From Acidimicrobiia bacterium (GTDB lineage Bacteria > Actinomycetota > Acidimicrobiia > IMCC26256 > JAENVU01): a stretch of 36,874 nucleotides of DNA. Position numbers and translations under genes: made by a program. Under the pieces are notes generated by a model. That model was given only the letters and a program-made list of their open reading frames with translations. It did not search any database and was not told the origin of the DNA. Location: assembly GCA_009694415.1 (NCBI GenBank), contig SHUZ01000008.1, positions 1 through 36,874 on the forward strand. Direction: 5' to 3'. Shown here piece after piece: positions 27,541 to 36,874 of the stretch; within the stretch, counting starts at the first letter, position 1; every line of letters starts with the position of its first letter.

Positions 27541-28959
27541 TCAGAGTTGTATGACAATCATTCTTTCTTCGGTCATTTCGCGTACCGCGTAGTGCGGACC
27601 TTCCCGTGTATTGCCAGAATCTCTAACACCGCCGTATGGCATCTGATCGGTTCGGAAGGTCGGCATTTCATTCACGGTGACGCCGCCGAACTCCAAGGCA
27701 TGAGCCGCCCTCATCGCAGCGGCAAGGTCGCGCGTAAATATCGCGGCCTGTAATCCATATCTGGAATCATTCGAAAGCGCTATGGCGTCATCAAGGGTTG
27801 AATATGCAGCGATACCGATTACAGGACCGAAAATCTCGCCCTTGCAAACTTGCATGTCTGGGAGCACGCCGGTGAGGACGGTTGGTTCCAGAACGCCGCC
27901 GCTGCCGGTACCTCCACAAGCGATCTTCGCTCCGCCCGCGACAGCTTCGTCAATCCACTCTGAGATGCGATCGCATTCTGACTGGTTAATGAGTGCCGAG
28001 ACATCCGTCTTCTCATCGAGTGGGTCCCCGACAATGAGCGATGTCACCTTGTCAATGATGAGTTCGACGAGAGCGTCGCAGATGCGTTCGTGTGCATAGA
28101 CGCGTTGCACTGAGATGCATGTTTGCCCCGAGTACCCAAATCCACCTGCAACGATTTTTGATGCTGCCAATTCAAGGTCAGCATCGTGTTCCACAATCAC
28201 CGGAGCATTGTTGCCAAGTTCCAATGCAACCTTTTTCTTGGGTGCACGCGAGCGAATATCCCAGCCGACTTCGGGCGATCCAGTGAACGAAATCATCGCT
28301 ATGTCGTCGTGGTCGACGATTGCCTGTCCGACAGTGGCGCCACCTCCTGTAACGACGTTGAGCCACCCCGGTGGGAGTCCACACTCATCAATCAGGATTT
28401 CCGCTAGCAATAGCGCGGTTAGTGGCGTCTGAGAAGCGGGCTTCAGTACAACCGCACAACCCGCTGCTATTGCCGGCGCGATCTTGTGCGCCACCAAGTT
28501 GAGTGGGAAGTTAAACGGACTGATCGCACCGATGACTCCGATCGGAACGCGGATGGTAAACCCAAGTTTCCCGATTCCTGCGTCGTTACCGTCCATAGCG
28601 ATCATGTCGCCCGTCAGCGTGCGGGCCTCGACGGCGGCAAATTTGAATGTTCCGGCAGCGCGAGCGGCCTCAACCCTCGCGCTCTTCAAGGGCTTCGCGG
28701 CCTCGCTCGCTATCGAGCGCGCCAATTCTTCATGGCGGGCCTCGATTCTGCACGCAGCTGCTTCGAGGATCTCGGCTCGGCGAAAGGCCGGTAGTGGGTC
28801 GCGCATCGCCGCGAGCGCAGCAGAAACTGCAGCATTAACTTGCGCGATTCCTGCTGATGGGACTCTGCCCAGTTCTTGGGCGTTGAAAGGCGACAAGACG
28901 ATTATCTCGTCGCTCGTTGTGACCGTTTCAGATCCGATGCGTAACGGGACAACTGTCAT
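27541..28959 (-). CDS. Aldehyde dehydrogenase family protein
   Basis: PFNFPLNLVAHKIAPAIAAGCAVVLKPASQTP, ISFTGSPEVGW, LELGNNAPVIV, GYSGQTCISVQRV catalytic Cys. Confidence 0.95.
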   Translation of the reverse strand: MTVVPLRIGSETVTTSDEIIVLSPFNAQELGRVPSAGIAQVNAAVSAALAAMRDPLPAFRRAEILEAAACRIEARHEELARSIASEAAKPLKSARVEAARAAGTFKFAAVEARTLTGDMIAMDGNDAGIGKLGFTIRVPIGVIGAISPFNFPLNLVAHKIAPAIAAGCAVVLKPASQTPLTALLLAEILIDECGLPPGWLNVVTGGGATVGQAIVDHDDIAMISFTGSPEVGWDIRSRAPKKKVALELGNNAPVIVEHDADLELAASKIVAGGFGYSGQTCISVQRVYAHERICDALVELIIDKVTSLIVGDPLDEKTDVSALINQSECDRISEWIDEAVAGGAKIACGGTGSGGVLEPTVLTGVLPDMQVCKGEIFGPVIGIAAYSTLDDAIALSNDSRYGLQAAIFTRDLAAAMRAAHALEFGGVTVNEMPTFRTDQMPYGGVRDSGNTREGPHYAVREMTEERMIVIQL

Positions 28960-29021
28960 CGCACAATGATGCCCGGCTGAGTCGTCATCTGTGGACTCGA
29001 ACTAGCAATGCGGCGGTTGGG

Positions 29022-30011
29022 CTACTCGTTGAACAGAACAGAGTCGAGGAGTTTTTCAGCAGTGAAGGCGCCAATCGGGTCGAAACGGAAGTTTGCGAAG
29101 TCTTTAGTGAACTCCAGGTCGATCGCTGCTGGGCCCGAGCGGTTCTTCTCGATAGAGAAAATGACCTGGTTGCGGTACCGGTCCGCCCTGGCTGAGTCGA
29201 ACGCCAGATGCTCCTTCGTCACTGCGGTGAACTTTTCGTTGAGGAGAATAATTAGGTCTGGTTCATGAGCAAGGGCCGTAGATCCCCGTAGGTGATGCAT
29301 GCGTGCTCGACGGGACAACAAGCCGTCATGGTCAACGGCGCTTAGAGCTACGACAGCCGTATCGAGCCTAAGGGCCATCTCCTTGAGGGCCTCAGCGACG
29401 ACGTTCGTTCGTTCGAGCTCATTGCCTACGTTGATCGGTGGCTGGAGCTTTTGCATGTAGTCCACGAAGACAATCGAGGGCAGTGGGGTCGTACTCGCTA
29501 GTTCCGCGATGTCGTCGAGAGTGAGCGTCGCGGCTCTCGCACCAACGATCGTGAGGTTCTCTCCGTACCTCGTGACGCGCCCGCATGCTTCTTCGCCGAG
29601 AGGTTCGCGAGTGAGTTCATCTAGTGACGCTGCGCCAATTGCCAAGTCGGTGATCATGCGGCGCAGCCGATCGCGATCTCCAACTTCATCGCTGCGTGAG
29701 ATGCTCGCCAGTTCTAAGGCGAGCAAGCGTCCGAGCACTGCCGATGGGCCATCTTCTAAGTTCACGTATACGACGGGCCGACCAGCCGTCGCGCTGGTGC
29801 GGGCCCACTGCAGTGCGGCGATCGTCTTGCCTGCACCTGGCTTGCCTCCCACCAGGGTGAACTCGCCCGGATGGAAGCCGCCACCTAAAACTGTGTCGAA
29901 CGGTTCGAAACCCGTGGGCCAAGGCTTGGATCGCGCGATGCTCCCTGCGTCGAGCGACTGGCCAAGCGATTCGATCGTCTGGCGAATTGTCTGTGCATTG
30001 TTGTGTTCCAC
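29022..30011 (-). CDS. DnaB-helicase-C-like RecA-fold ATPase at the 3' end of the Tad operon
   Basis: Likely GTG start at 30011, 2 bp after the TadC stop. FDTVLGGGFHPGEFTLVGGKPGAGKTIAALQWA (Walker A), VYVNLEDGPSAVLGRLLAL, SIVFVDYMQKLQPP (Walker B), LRGSTALAHEPDLIILL. Confidence 0.78.
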   Translation of the reverse strand: MEHNNAQTIRQTIESLGQSLDAGSIARSKPWPTGFEPFDTVLGGGFHPGEFTLVGGKPGAGKTIAALQWARTSATAGRPVVYVNLEDGPSAVLGRLLALELASISRSDEVGDRDRLRRMITDLAIGAASLDELTREPLGEEACGRVTRYGENLTIVGARAATLTLDDIAELASTTPLPSIVFVDYMQKLQPPINVGNELERTNVVAEALKEMALRLDTAVVALSAVDHDGLLSRRARMHHLRGSTALAHEPDLIILLNEKFTAVTKEHLAFDSARADRYRNQVIFSIEKNRSGPAAIDLEFTKDFANFRFDPIGAFTAEKLLDSVLFNE

Positions 30012-30013
30012 AT

Positions 30014-30931
30014 TTAACCGCCGAATCCGCTGTTGCTGAGGCGGATCACCGCTGGTCCCGCAACAATGACAAACAATGCAGGGAGAATGCACAACACAAC
30101 AGGGAAAACGAGTTTTACCGGCATCTTCATTGCCATTGCTTCCGCGCGTTGACGACGCTTATCGCGCATGTCGGCGGACTGAACGCGCAACACATGTGCA
30201 ATCGGTATTCCGTATCGCTGAGCCTGCGAGAAGGCGTGGACGAAAGTTCGCAGGTCCACAACGTCTGTCCTGTGTAGTAGTTGTTCCATCGCGCGGGCGC
30301 GCGGGAGGCCCATCTGAATGTCTTGGAGCATGCGACCAAGTTCGTTTGACAGTGGCCTGTTGCTAGAAGCGACCTGGGCGACGGCAGCTTCGAAAGCGAG
30401 TCCTGACTCCACGCAGATCGTGATTTGGTCGAGGCTGTCTGGCAGGTCTCGTCCGATCTGGCCTTGGCGTTCACGCGCGCGGCCTCCGACGATTACGTCA
30501 AACGCGAAGAAGAGGCCTACAGCAAGCAAGGCCCATGCGAGAAATCGGATGACCGATGGATCGAGAGCGAACAGCAGGGCGCCGATGATGGCGCCGATGA
30601 TTCCGGAGGTCACCTTTGTTGCTAACGCACGTTCGATACCCCACTCTTGAGACATCCCAGCCAAAAGAATGCGATGTTCTAAGCGTTCTTCGAACCCTGA
30701 GGGGGTAAGGCTTCGAGCCCGATTAGCTAGGGCCAACATTGATGGAGTGACGACGCGCTCGCGAGCGGAATCTTGGAGTTGTTTTTCGCGGAGGTTGGTT
30801 GTCTCGATTGGGCCCTGTCTTAGATTCACCCGCACCGATTTCGTGGGGGAGCGTTCGCTGCCAAGTGCCCAGAATGCGAGTGGGATGGATGCCGCTATTG
30901 CTAGTGCTGCAAGCCATATGAAAATCGGCAT
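30014..30931 (-). CDS. TadC-like type II secretion system F domain protein
   Basis: Start MPIFIWLAALAI at 30931. DLPDSLDQITICVESGLAFEAAVAQVA, FVHAFSQAQRYGIPIAHVLRVQSADMRDKRRQRAEAMAMKMPVKLVFPVVLCILPALFVIVAGPA. Confidence 0.9.
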   Translation of the reverse strand: MPIFIWLAALAIAASIPLAFWALGSERSPTKSVRVNLRQGPIETTNLREKQLQDSARERVVTPSMLALANRARSLTPSGFEERLEHRILLAGMSQEWGIERALATKVTSGIIGAIIGALLFALDPSVIRFLAWALLAVGLFFAFDVIVGGRARERQGQIGRDLPDSLDQITICVESGLAFEAAVAQVASSNRPLSNELGRMLQDIQMGLPRARAMEQLLHRTDVVDLRTFVHAFSQAQRYGIPIAHVLRVQSADMRDKRRQRAEAMAMKMPVKLVFPVVLCILPALFVIVAGPAVIRLSNSGFGG

Positions 30932-30941
30932 CGGATTCCTC

Positions 30942-32846
30942 CTAAAAGACGAGTCGGGTGATGCGGCGCATCCAAAGTCCACCGAGCAACATAAGAACTC
31001 CGCCGCCAATAAGCATCGCAATGCCCGCGCTCGAAGATGTGAGTTCACCGAAGTACTCGGGGTTGATGAACTGCAGAACTACGCACATGCCGAGGGGGAG
31101 GAGAAACAAAATGATGGCGGATAGGCGGCCCTCCCCACTCATCGCTGCGACCTGCCGTCGCACATGGTTCCTGTCGCGGATCGTTTTGTCGACGTTGTCG
31201 AGCACCTCCGCTAAGTCCCCGCCGACTTGACGGTGGATATCGATCGCTTGAACTACCCAACGGAAGTCGTCGTCGTCGACTCGGTCCGCCATTGCTTGCA
31301 ACGAGTCCACTAAGTCTCGGCCCATTCGAGTTTCAGTAACAACTCGGCGGAACTCCTCCGAGGTGGGCGACTCGCTTTCGGTCGCTACGGCATCGACGGC
31401 TTGCATGAGTCCGAAACCAGCGCGCAGCCCCGAGGCAATCAGCGGCAACGTTTGGTCAAGTTGTTCGCCGAATTTGCGACGCCGCCGCGATGCCTTGTGG
31501 TTTATGTAGTACCTAACGCCGAAGAATGTGGCGAAGGCGATTACGAGCCCGACAATGGCATTCGTTAGTAGGTAGAACAAAGCGAACGCGCTGAAGGTAA
31601 CGGTGAGTTGCAACACGACGAACTCACCTGGGCGCATTGCGATGCCTGCACGTTCTAAAGCTACGTTGAGGTGCCCGGCCTTCCCTGACTTCTCTAGCTT
31701 TTCTTGCGCGTAACTCGTAGCTCGGTCTGCTAGTTCGGAAATGCTTGAGCCATCGGCTTTGACGGCGCGGTTCGAAGTCAATTGACTCGGATCGTCGCGG
31801 GAACGAAACATGAGTAGTCCGAATACAAGGAGCCCGACGAAGAGCGCCACTAATCCGATGATGAGCATCGGCATTTTCCCGGCGAATCCTGGTTCTTCGA
31901 TCGTGATCACTTTTGGTGCCGCGATTGTTACTTCGGTTGTAATGCTGTTATGAGGGGGGACCATTATTCGCGTGGAACCCGAAGCCGCTACCCCAGCTGA
32001 CTTGGCGCGGATCGTGAATCCGATCGAACCAATACCAATTGCACGGATCTCGAGGATGTATTGATTCGATAGTTCGCCTGCTATCGAGCCATAGATATTG
32101 GCCAGTGCATTCGGATCGGTGGTCTCTAGAAGTTGCCCGCTAGACGCGACCGTGAGCGCATCTAGAGCTGGTATCCCTTGTTCTGCAGTCTGGAGTAGAA
32201 CCGCGTAGAACGATGCTTTCGATGCAACGAGCGCAGTGGTTGCTTGCTCGAAACTTCCAGCACTCGCGGTGTCTTTGCCGTCGGACAGCAACACCAAAGA
32301 TGCTTTTTCGGCTCGGGCGGCGAGTTCGGAACCGACGGTGACGGCGTCGTACAAGGCGGTTTCACCCGAAGCTTCGAGCCTTTCTATTTGGCTTGCCAGT
32401 AGCGTCCTATCGGTGCTGAACCCGCTAACCGTGTACGGGGCAGACCCGAACCCGACGATCGCAACGGCGACGTCAGGCGGCAGCCCGACGAGCAATTGAG
32501 TAGCAGCGGCCTTCGACGCCTCTAGCGCGGCTCCACGCATGCTTCCTGATGTGTCGAGAACCATTACGACATCGAACGGATCCGATGGAACGCCGGTAAC
32601 CCGTGCTTTACGCAATGCGCCAGATTCGCGCACCTCAAAATCGGACGCGTTCAGCACCGCTCCAGAAAGTTCGGGCGGAGTAGACACGGTGATGCTGATG
32701 CGAGGAGATGTAGTTGTATCGACGCCTAGGACCGCCAAGTCTCCGTCTTCGGCTTGGGCCGTACCCGGGAAGATTAGAAACACCATTACGCAAGCGGCTA
32801 GCAGTGCCACAGTTCGAGATGGGCGCGATTGCCGAGCGCGCATCAC
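30942..32846 (-). CDS. VWA domain - TadB (T2SSF) fusion protein
   Basis: Signal peptide, VWA MIDAS VVMVLDTSGSMRGAALEASK, then TM and TadB-like GEQLDQTLPLIASGLRAGFGLMQAVDAVATESESPTSEEFRRVVTETRMGRDLVDSLQAMADR...FLLPLGMCVVLQFINPEYF. Confidence 0.92.
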   Translation of the reverse strand: MMRARQSRPSRTVALLAACVMVFLIFPGTAQAEDGDLAVLGVDTTTSPRISITVSTPPELSGAVLNASDFEVRESGALRKARVTGVPSDPFDVVMVLDTSGSMRGAALEASKAAATQLLVGLPPDVAVAIVGFGSAPYTVSGFSTDRTLLASQIERLEASGETALYDAVTVGSELAARAEKASLVLLSDGKDTASAGSFEQATTALVASKASFYAVLLQTAEQGIPALDALTVASSGQLLETTDPNALANIYGSIAGELSNQYILEIRAIGIGSIGFTIRAKSAGVAASGSTRIMVPPHNSITTEVTIAAPKVITIEEPGFAGKMPMLIIGLVALFVGLLVFGLLMFRSRDDPSQLTSNRAVKADGSSISELADRATSYAQEKLEKSGKAGHLNVALERAGIAMRPGEFVVLQLTVTFSAFALFYLLTNAIVGLVIAFATFFGVRYYINHKASRRRRKFGEQLDQTLPLIASGLRAGFGLMQAVDAVATESESPTSEEFRRVVTETRMGRDLVDSLQAMADRVDDDDFRWVVQAIDIHRQVGGDLAEVLDNVDKTIRDRNHVRRQVAAMSGEGRLSAIILFLLPLGMCVVLQFINPEYFGELTSSSAGIAMLIGGGVLMLLGGLWMRRITRLVF

Positions 32847-34237
32847 TACTTCATTTTCCCTTTAGGCGCTCTTTCTGTAATGCCAAAGCAATAGTTCGGG
32901 ATCTCGATGCCTTGGTCTGCTAGGCGATCAACGAATCGCGCCCGTAGCCCTGTTGGGGTGGCGTTGCCGCGGAAGTGGCCGTGCTCGTCTATGCCGGCCG
33001 CGTAATCGAACACGTAGAGGTCGGTGAGGGTTATGACATCTCCCTCCATCGTGTTTACCTCGGTCAACTGCGTGACCCGTCGCGTGCCATCACGAAGGCG
33101 GCTTAGGTGAACGATGAGGTCGACCGCAGAAGCGATCTGCTCACGAATAGCGCGTACCGGCAAGTCAAGACCTGCCATGAGCACCATTGTCTCGAGGCGG
33201 GCCAGTGCGTCTCGAGGGGAGTTGCAATGTAACGTCGAGAGCGAGCCCTCGTGTCCCGTGTTCATCGCTTGGAGCATGTCGAGGGCCTCGCCGCCCCGGA
33301 CTTCGCCAACGATGATTCGATCTGGCCTCATGCGTAGGGCATTGCGTACGAGATCGCGGATCGTGATCTCGCCCTTGCCCTCGATGTTTGGTGGACGCGC
33401 CTCAAGACGTAGGACGTGTTCCTGAACGAGTCTGAGTTCGACCGCGTCTTCGATAGTGATTACACGTTCGGTCTCCGGAATGTATTGAGACAGCACATTC
33501 AAGAGTGTCGTCTTTCCGGTTCCAGTACCACCCGTGACTAGAACGTTCAACTTTCCGGATACTCCGGCAGCGAGGAGTTCACACAGTTCGGGTGTCAGCG
33601 TCGACAACCTGACCAGATCCTCATCGGAATACACCTGCTTCGCGAACTTGCGAACCGTCAGAACGGGACCGTCCACAGCAAGCGGCGGAATTATCGCGTT
33701 CACGCGCGATCCATCCGGAAGACGTGCATCGACCATCGGTGACGATTCGTCGATCCGACGACCGACGCGTGAAACGATGCGATCGATTACTTGACGGAGA
33801 TGTTCCGCAGAGGTGTAGCGCGATCCAGTCCTCTCGATTTTTCCGCGGCGCTCTACGTAGATGCCGTCGAGAGCGTTCACCATGATCTCGGTTACATCTG
33901 GATCGGCCAGCCATTGCTCAATCGCACCGAAACCTAGAACGTCATCACGGATTTCCGCGACAAGGCGCGCTCTTTCGCTCGAGTCGAGTGGTATGTGTTC
34001 CTCTTCGACCACTCGACTGAGTTCCTGCACAACCAGCACATCGAGTTGGTCAGAGCCGAGTGAAGCATCGTAGAGGCGCGCGCCCATTCGAGCGAACAGC
34101 GCATCTTGTGCTCGTTGCTTCAGGAGCGCAAACGGATCCTGCACGACGGTGGTGGTGAGATCGTCAGTGGATACCCGCAACGCTCCTTGAGAGTTTTGTT
34201 CTGCCTGCGCGGCTCGTAGCCGGTCACCTAATTTCAT
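32846..34237 (-). CDS. TadA/CpaF-type secretion ATPase
   Basis: [80 protein letters not shown]. Confidence 0.95.
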   Translation of the reverse strand: MKLGDRLRAAQAEQNSQGALRVSTDDLTTTVVQDPFALLKQRAQDALFARMGARLYDASLGSDQLDVLVVQELSRVVEEEHIPLDSSERARLVAEIRDDVLGFGAIEQWLADPDVTEIMVNALDGIYVERRGKIERTGSRYTSAEHLRQVIDRIVSRVGRRIDESSPMVDARLPDGSRVNAIIPPLAVDGPVLTVRKFAKQVYSDEDLVRLSTLTPELCELLAAGVSGKLNVLVTGGTGTGKTTLLNVLSQYIPETERVITIEDAVELRLVQEHVLRLEARPPNIEGKGEITIRDLVRNALRMRPDRIIVGEVRGGEALDMLQAMNTGHEGSLSTLHCNSPRDALARLETMVLMAGLDLPVRAIREQIASAVDLIVHLSRLRDGTRRVTQLTEVNTMEGDVITLTDLYVFDYAAGIDEHGHFRGNATPTGLRARFVDRLADQGIEIPNYCFGITERAPKGKMK

Positions 34238-35427
34238 CGTGGGTCCCGTCGTCGCCAGGATTTCGTGCTTCGGTCTTGGACGGGAGTAGCAGCATGTGAG
34301 CCATTGGTGCTGAATCGGTCTAGCAATTCGACGAGCGACTTGCTCACCGGCGTGCGTTTCTGCGATTCGAGAATCGGAACCCCCTGGTTCATCGAGATAG
34401 GAACGGATCGAGAACTCGGGATGAGAATGTCCATTGTCGTCCCAAGGGTGCTCTCGATATCAGAAGCACTTAACCCGACCTTCGAGTCCGCTCGGTTTTG
34501 GACGAAGTGCCGCTGTTGGCTTGTGATGCCGAGGAGATCGAACGCGTCCAAGGCCTTGCGAGCACTTCGAGCGCTTGCGACGTCCGTACCTGATACCAGA
34601 ATTATGTCGGTCGAGCATTCGAGAGCCGCGAGGGTCCACTCGTCTAATCCTGCTGATGTGTCAATGATGACGTAGGTAAATTCATGAGCGAGAAGTTCTA
34701 TAACCTGTGACCCGTGCTTGGGCGAGATCTCGTCCGCGTCCGCGGGCGATTTGGGAGCGCATAGGGCTAGAAGGTCGGTCGGATGTGGGGTCAGGAACGC
34801 CTTTATGGAGGTTGTGTCAATAGATATGCCAGGAACGACAGTGTCTGCAATCGTTGAATCTGGAACCAAACGCAAAGCATTTCCAACGTCACCGAACTGC
34901 AGATCTAGGTCGATAATTACGACATCGTGCGGGTGCCGTTGCGCTAGGCCAATGGCGAGGTTTGTTGAGATGAGCGTCTTGCCCGCTCCACCCTTTGGCG
35001 AAACAACTGCGATCACTCGATTGCTGCGAGTCGGCGTCGGTGCAACGCTGTTCGACTGGCGTCTCCGCCCGACTTCCATCGCCCGCTCGAACGAATTTCG
35101 CATGGCTTCTGGCGACGCATCGGGCGCGACTATTTCTCGGATACCCGCTCGAAGCGCCTGCTCCCAGACAGCGGACGTTGGCTGCGCCAGCAGAACGACC
35201 GCGACGTCAGGGTGGCGCCGTTCTATGGCGCCAGCGAGAGAGATAGCCGCTTCATCTTCGATAGCGGGTCCGATAGCGACAACGAGTGGTCGTTCGGCGT
35301 CCATTCGGTCGAGAACGCCAGTCGGGTCATCGGAGCGTACAATGTCTCTAATGGCTGCAGCTTCTAGCGCAGCGCGCACTCGCGTTATGAGTTCTATATC
35401 GCAAGCAGTCAGGAGCAGTTCGCTCAC
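34234..35427 (-). CDS. CpaE/TadZ-like protein (receiver-like N-terminus plus MinD-like ATPase)
   Basis: VIAVVSPKGGAGKTLISTNLAIGLAQ, VVIIDLDLQFGDVGNALRLVPDSTIADTV; 4-bp overlap with tadA. Confidence 0.92.
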   Translation of the reverse strand: MSELLLTACDIELITRVRAALEAAAIRDIVRSDDPTGVLDRMDAERPLVVAIGPAIEDEAAISLAGAIERRHPDVAVVLLAQPTSAVWEQALRAGIREIVAPDASPEAMRNSFERAMEVGRRRQSNSVAPTPTRSNRVIAVVSPKGGAGKTLISTNLAIGLAQRHPHDVVIIDLDLQFGDVGNALRLVPDSTIADTVVPGISIDTTSIKAFLTPHPTDLLALCAPKSPADADEISPKHGSQVIELLAHEFTYVIIDTSAGLDEWTLAALECSTDIILVSGTDVASARSARKALDAFDLLGITSQQRHFVQNRADSKVGLSASDIESTLGTTMDILIPSSRSVPISMNQGVPILESQKRTPVSKSLVELLDRFSTNGSHAATPVQDRSTKSWRRRDPR

Positions 35428-36179
35428 TGGTAGACGTTCGTTGCGGTGACAATCCTGGTGGGTGCATCGCTGGCTGACCTAGGTTCAATCGACAGCCAAA
35501 TCGATCCATATTCTGCGGCGAAGATTACGCGAGCAGATGCCGTGGCATCGAGAGCGAGAGTCACTAGGAATCGGCCTGTTGGGGCTACGCCGGGTTCGAC
35601 GGCCGAGGAATCGCTTGCGGGCTCTTCCGTTGTGGTTTGTGTGGAGTCGCGCGACTCGATTTGCACATTGGTGATTAGCACCTTGTGCAACATCATGCTG
35701 GTTTGGAGTTCGCCAGCGTCGGGTTTAATGCTGACCGTGAGGGCGACGGTGCCGCCAGGAATGAGCGCTCCGCCTACTGCTCGCTCGGGGTCCAATGCAA
35801 TTGTCGTCTGGAGAAGTCCGTCAGGAATGGCGACGACGACGCCCTTCGCCCGGTAAACGCTAGGGGCGACGAATCGTCGTTCGATTACCTGTTCTCCCGA
35901 CAAGAGCTGGACAGCGGCTACGTAGTTTCCTAATGACGAAACTTTTGCCACCGCTCCTTCGGCTACAAGGTTCTTTGAGACCTCCTCCAATTTCACGCGG
36001 TCACCTAATTCCGATGCGGGCGTACCCGCAGGGATCTCTTCCTGTACGACCAGAACCTTCACCATCTCCTGGCCTTCAAGAGCGCGATTTTCCGCGCTGT
36101 TCACATAGGCCACAATCGCGATTGTTCCTATAAGCGCCAGGGCGATAGCACCGATAAGTCCGATCATCCTGCGTGTCAC
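35424..36179 (-). CDS. CpaB/RcpC-like Flp pilus assembly protein (SAF domain)
   Basis: N-terminal TM, VLVVQEEIPAGTPASELGDRVKLEEV, GEQVIERRFV, IPDGLLQTTIALDPERAVGGALIPGGTVALTV; 4-bp overlap with cpaE-like gene. Confidence 0.86.
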   Translation of the reverse strand: MTRRMIGLIGAIALALIGTIAIVAYVNSAENRALEGQEMVKVLVVQEEIPAGTPASELGDRVKLEEVSKNLVAEGAVAKVSSLGNYVAAVQLLSGEQVIERRFVAPSVYRAKGVVVAIPDGLLQTTIALDPERAVGGALIPGGTVALTVSIKPDAGELQTSMMLHKVLITNVQIESRDSTQTTTEEPASDSSAVEPGVAPTGRFLVTLALDATASARVIFAAEYGSIWLSIEPRSASDAPTRIVTATNVYQ

Positions 36180-36207
36180 GAAAAAATCTCCTTAGCCGTC
36201 CTCATTA

Positions 36208-36874
36208 TTACGTCCCGCAGCCTCGCGAACTTGTGTCTGGAGCGAGGGTATCGATGTCACAAATTCGTATCACCCGCGTTCCGGTATCAAGTCCAGTACC
36301 GCAACACTTTCCTTGTATCACGCCCTTCGAAAAGATGAGGTCGAAGTAGCGGGTCTGGACCGAGCCAGTGATCTTGTACGCGACCAATTTCACGTTTACT
36401 ACCGCCACGATGTGCATCGTTGCGTTTGAGCCGTTGCCTGCAATTGAGTCGAAAATCGGCAGTGCGAACGACGCACCACTCGCTGCCAGGAACGCGAGTT
36501 GGCTACCAAGCGAATTGCTAATCGCTCCGGTGTTGCCAGGAACATTGCTACCTATGGCGACCGTGCCGGGGTAACCGTCTTCCAACCATGTCCTGGTGTC
36601 ATTGTTCGAGTTGTTGCCACCATCGAAGTCAGCAACACCCCAGTTTCCGCTCGCATTACCGCACGGGTTCGTCTGGGGGTTCGCGAATATAATACGAATA
36701 GTTCCCGAAGTTCCTGTGGGGCCCGCCGGAAGGTTGAGCCACGAAGTCATTAGTGGGTTAGCTGTAAGACAGAGCGCGATTGGGCGCAGGCCCATTACTC
36801 CAGCGGGTTTTCCCCATTCAGAAGTTGTTGTCGATCGAACACTCGAGTTTTCGATGCCGAGCACGCCTGCGAAG
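36208..36874 (-). CDS. Tad/TadG-like pilus assembly protein, C-terminal part (5'-truncated at window edge)
   Basis: Frame open through window end (FAGVLGIENSSVRSTTTSEWGKPAGVMGLRPIALC). Position upstream of CpaB in the same strand suggests a Tad-like surface or minor-pilin protein. Confidence 0.62.
   Translation of the reverse strand, partial: FAGVLGIENSSVRSTTTSEWGKPAGVMGLRPIALCLTANPLMTSWLNLPAGPTGTSGTIRIIFANPQTNPCGNASGNWGVADFDGGNNSNNDTRTWLEDGYPGTVAIGSNVPGNTGAISNSLGSQLAFLAASGASFALPIFDSIAGNGSNATMHIVAVVNVKLVAYKITGSVQTRYFDLIFSKGVIQGKCCGTGLDTGTRVIRICDIDTLAPDTSSRGCGT

Noticed and set aside
34718-35449. 243-aa + strand ORF opposite the CpaE-like gene
   Set aside because: Ser/Arg/Ala-rich shadow ORF; the opposite strand encodes a clear MinD-like ATPase.
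1-36874. CRISPR arrays, rRNA, tRNA, transposases, integrases
   Set aside because: No regularly spaced direct repeats, rRNA-like stretches or mobile-element ORFs seen; the window is almost fully explained by housekeeping-type CDSs.

Overview
This window looks like one contiguous, gene-dense stretch of an actinobacterial chromosome. The lineage call rests on a WhiB regulator next to a PdtaS-type kinase, a DUF3107 gene, a paired ArsA-like ATPase locus and a class II DAHP synthase; an Acidimicrobiia-like lineage is an inference only. Left to right (+ unless noted): System I cytochrome c maturation genes (ccmF truncated at the left edge, ccmG-like, ccmH-TPR fusion), cyclophilin, mitochondrial-type aconitase, MMPL transporter, a translationally coupled ATP-grasp / CCAEP-tail radical SAM pair (-), a compact Fe-S-like module (Nfu-type scaffold; then on - a SufR-like regulator, a NifS-like protein and a DUF169 protein; then Mrp/ApbC ATPase), DUF3107 plus two ArsA-like ATPases, PdtaS-like histidine kinase, WhiB (-), glycerophosphodiesterase, diacylglycerol-kinase-like protein (-), family 5 uracil-DNA glycosylase, TauE/SafE permease (-), DapA-like protein, DHA2 MFS transporter, class II DAHP synthase (-), SDR (-), aldehyde dehydrogenase (-), and a Tad pilus operon (-) running off the right edge, with an unusual VWA-TadB fusion and a DnaB-like ATPase at its 3' end. 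The most interesting signals are: (1) the NifS-like protein has Thr where the PLP-binding Lys should be, and sits in an apparent operon with a SufR-like regulator and a Cys-rich DUF169 protein, next to an Mrp ATPase lacking the usual CxxC; (2) the ATP-grasp / CCAEP-tail radical SAM pair; (3) the Tad operon with VWA-TadB fusion and DnaB-like ATPase. I saw no tRNA, rRNA, CRISPR array or transposase. All family calls are by motif recognition without database searches.
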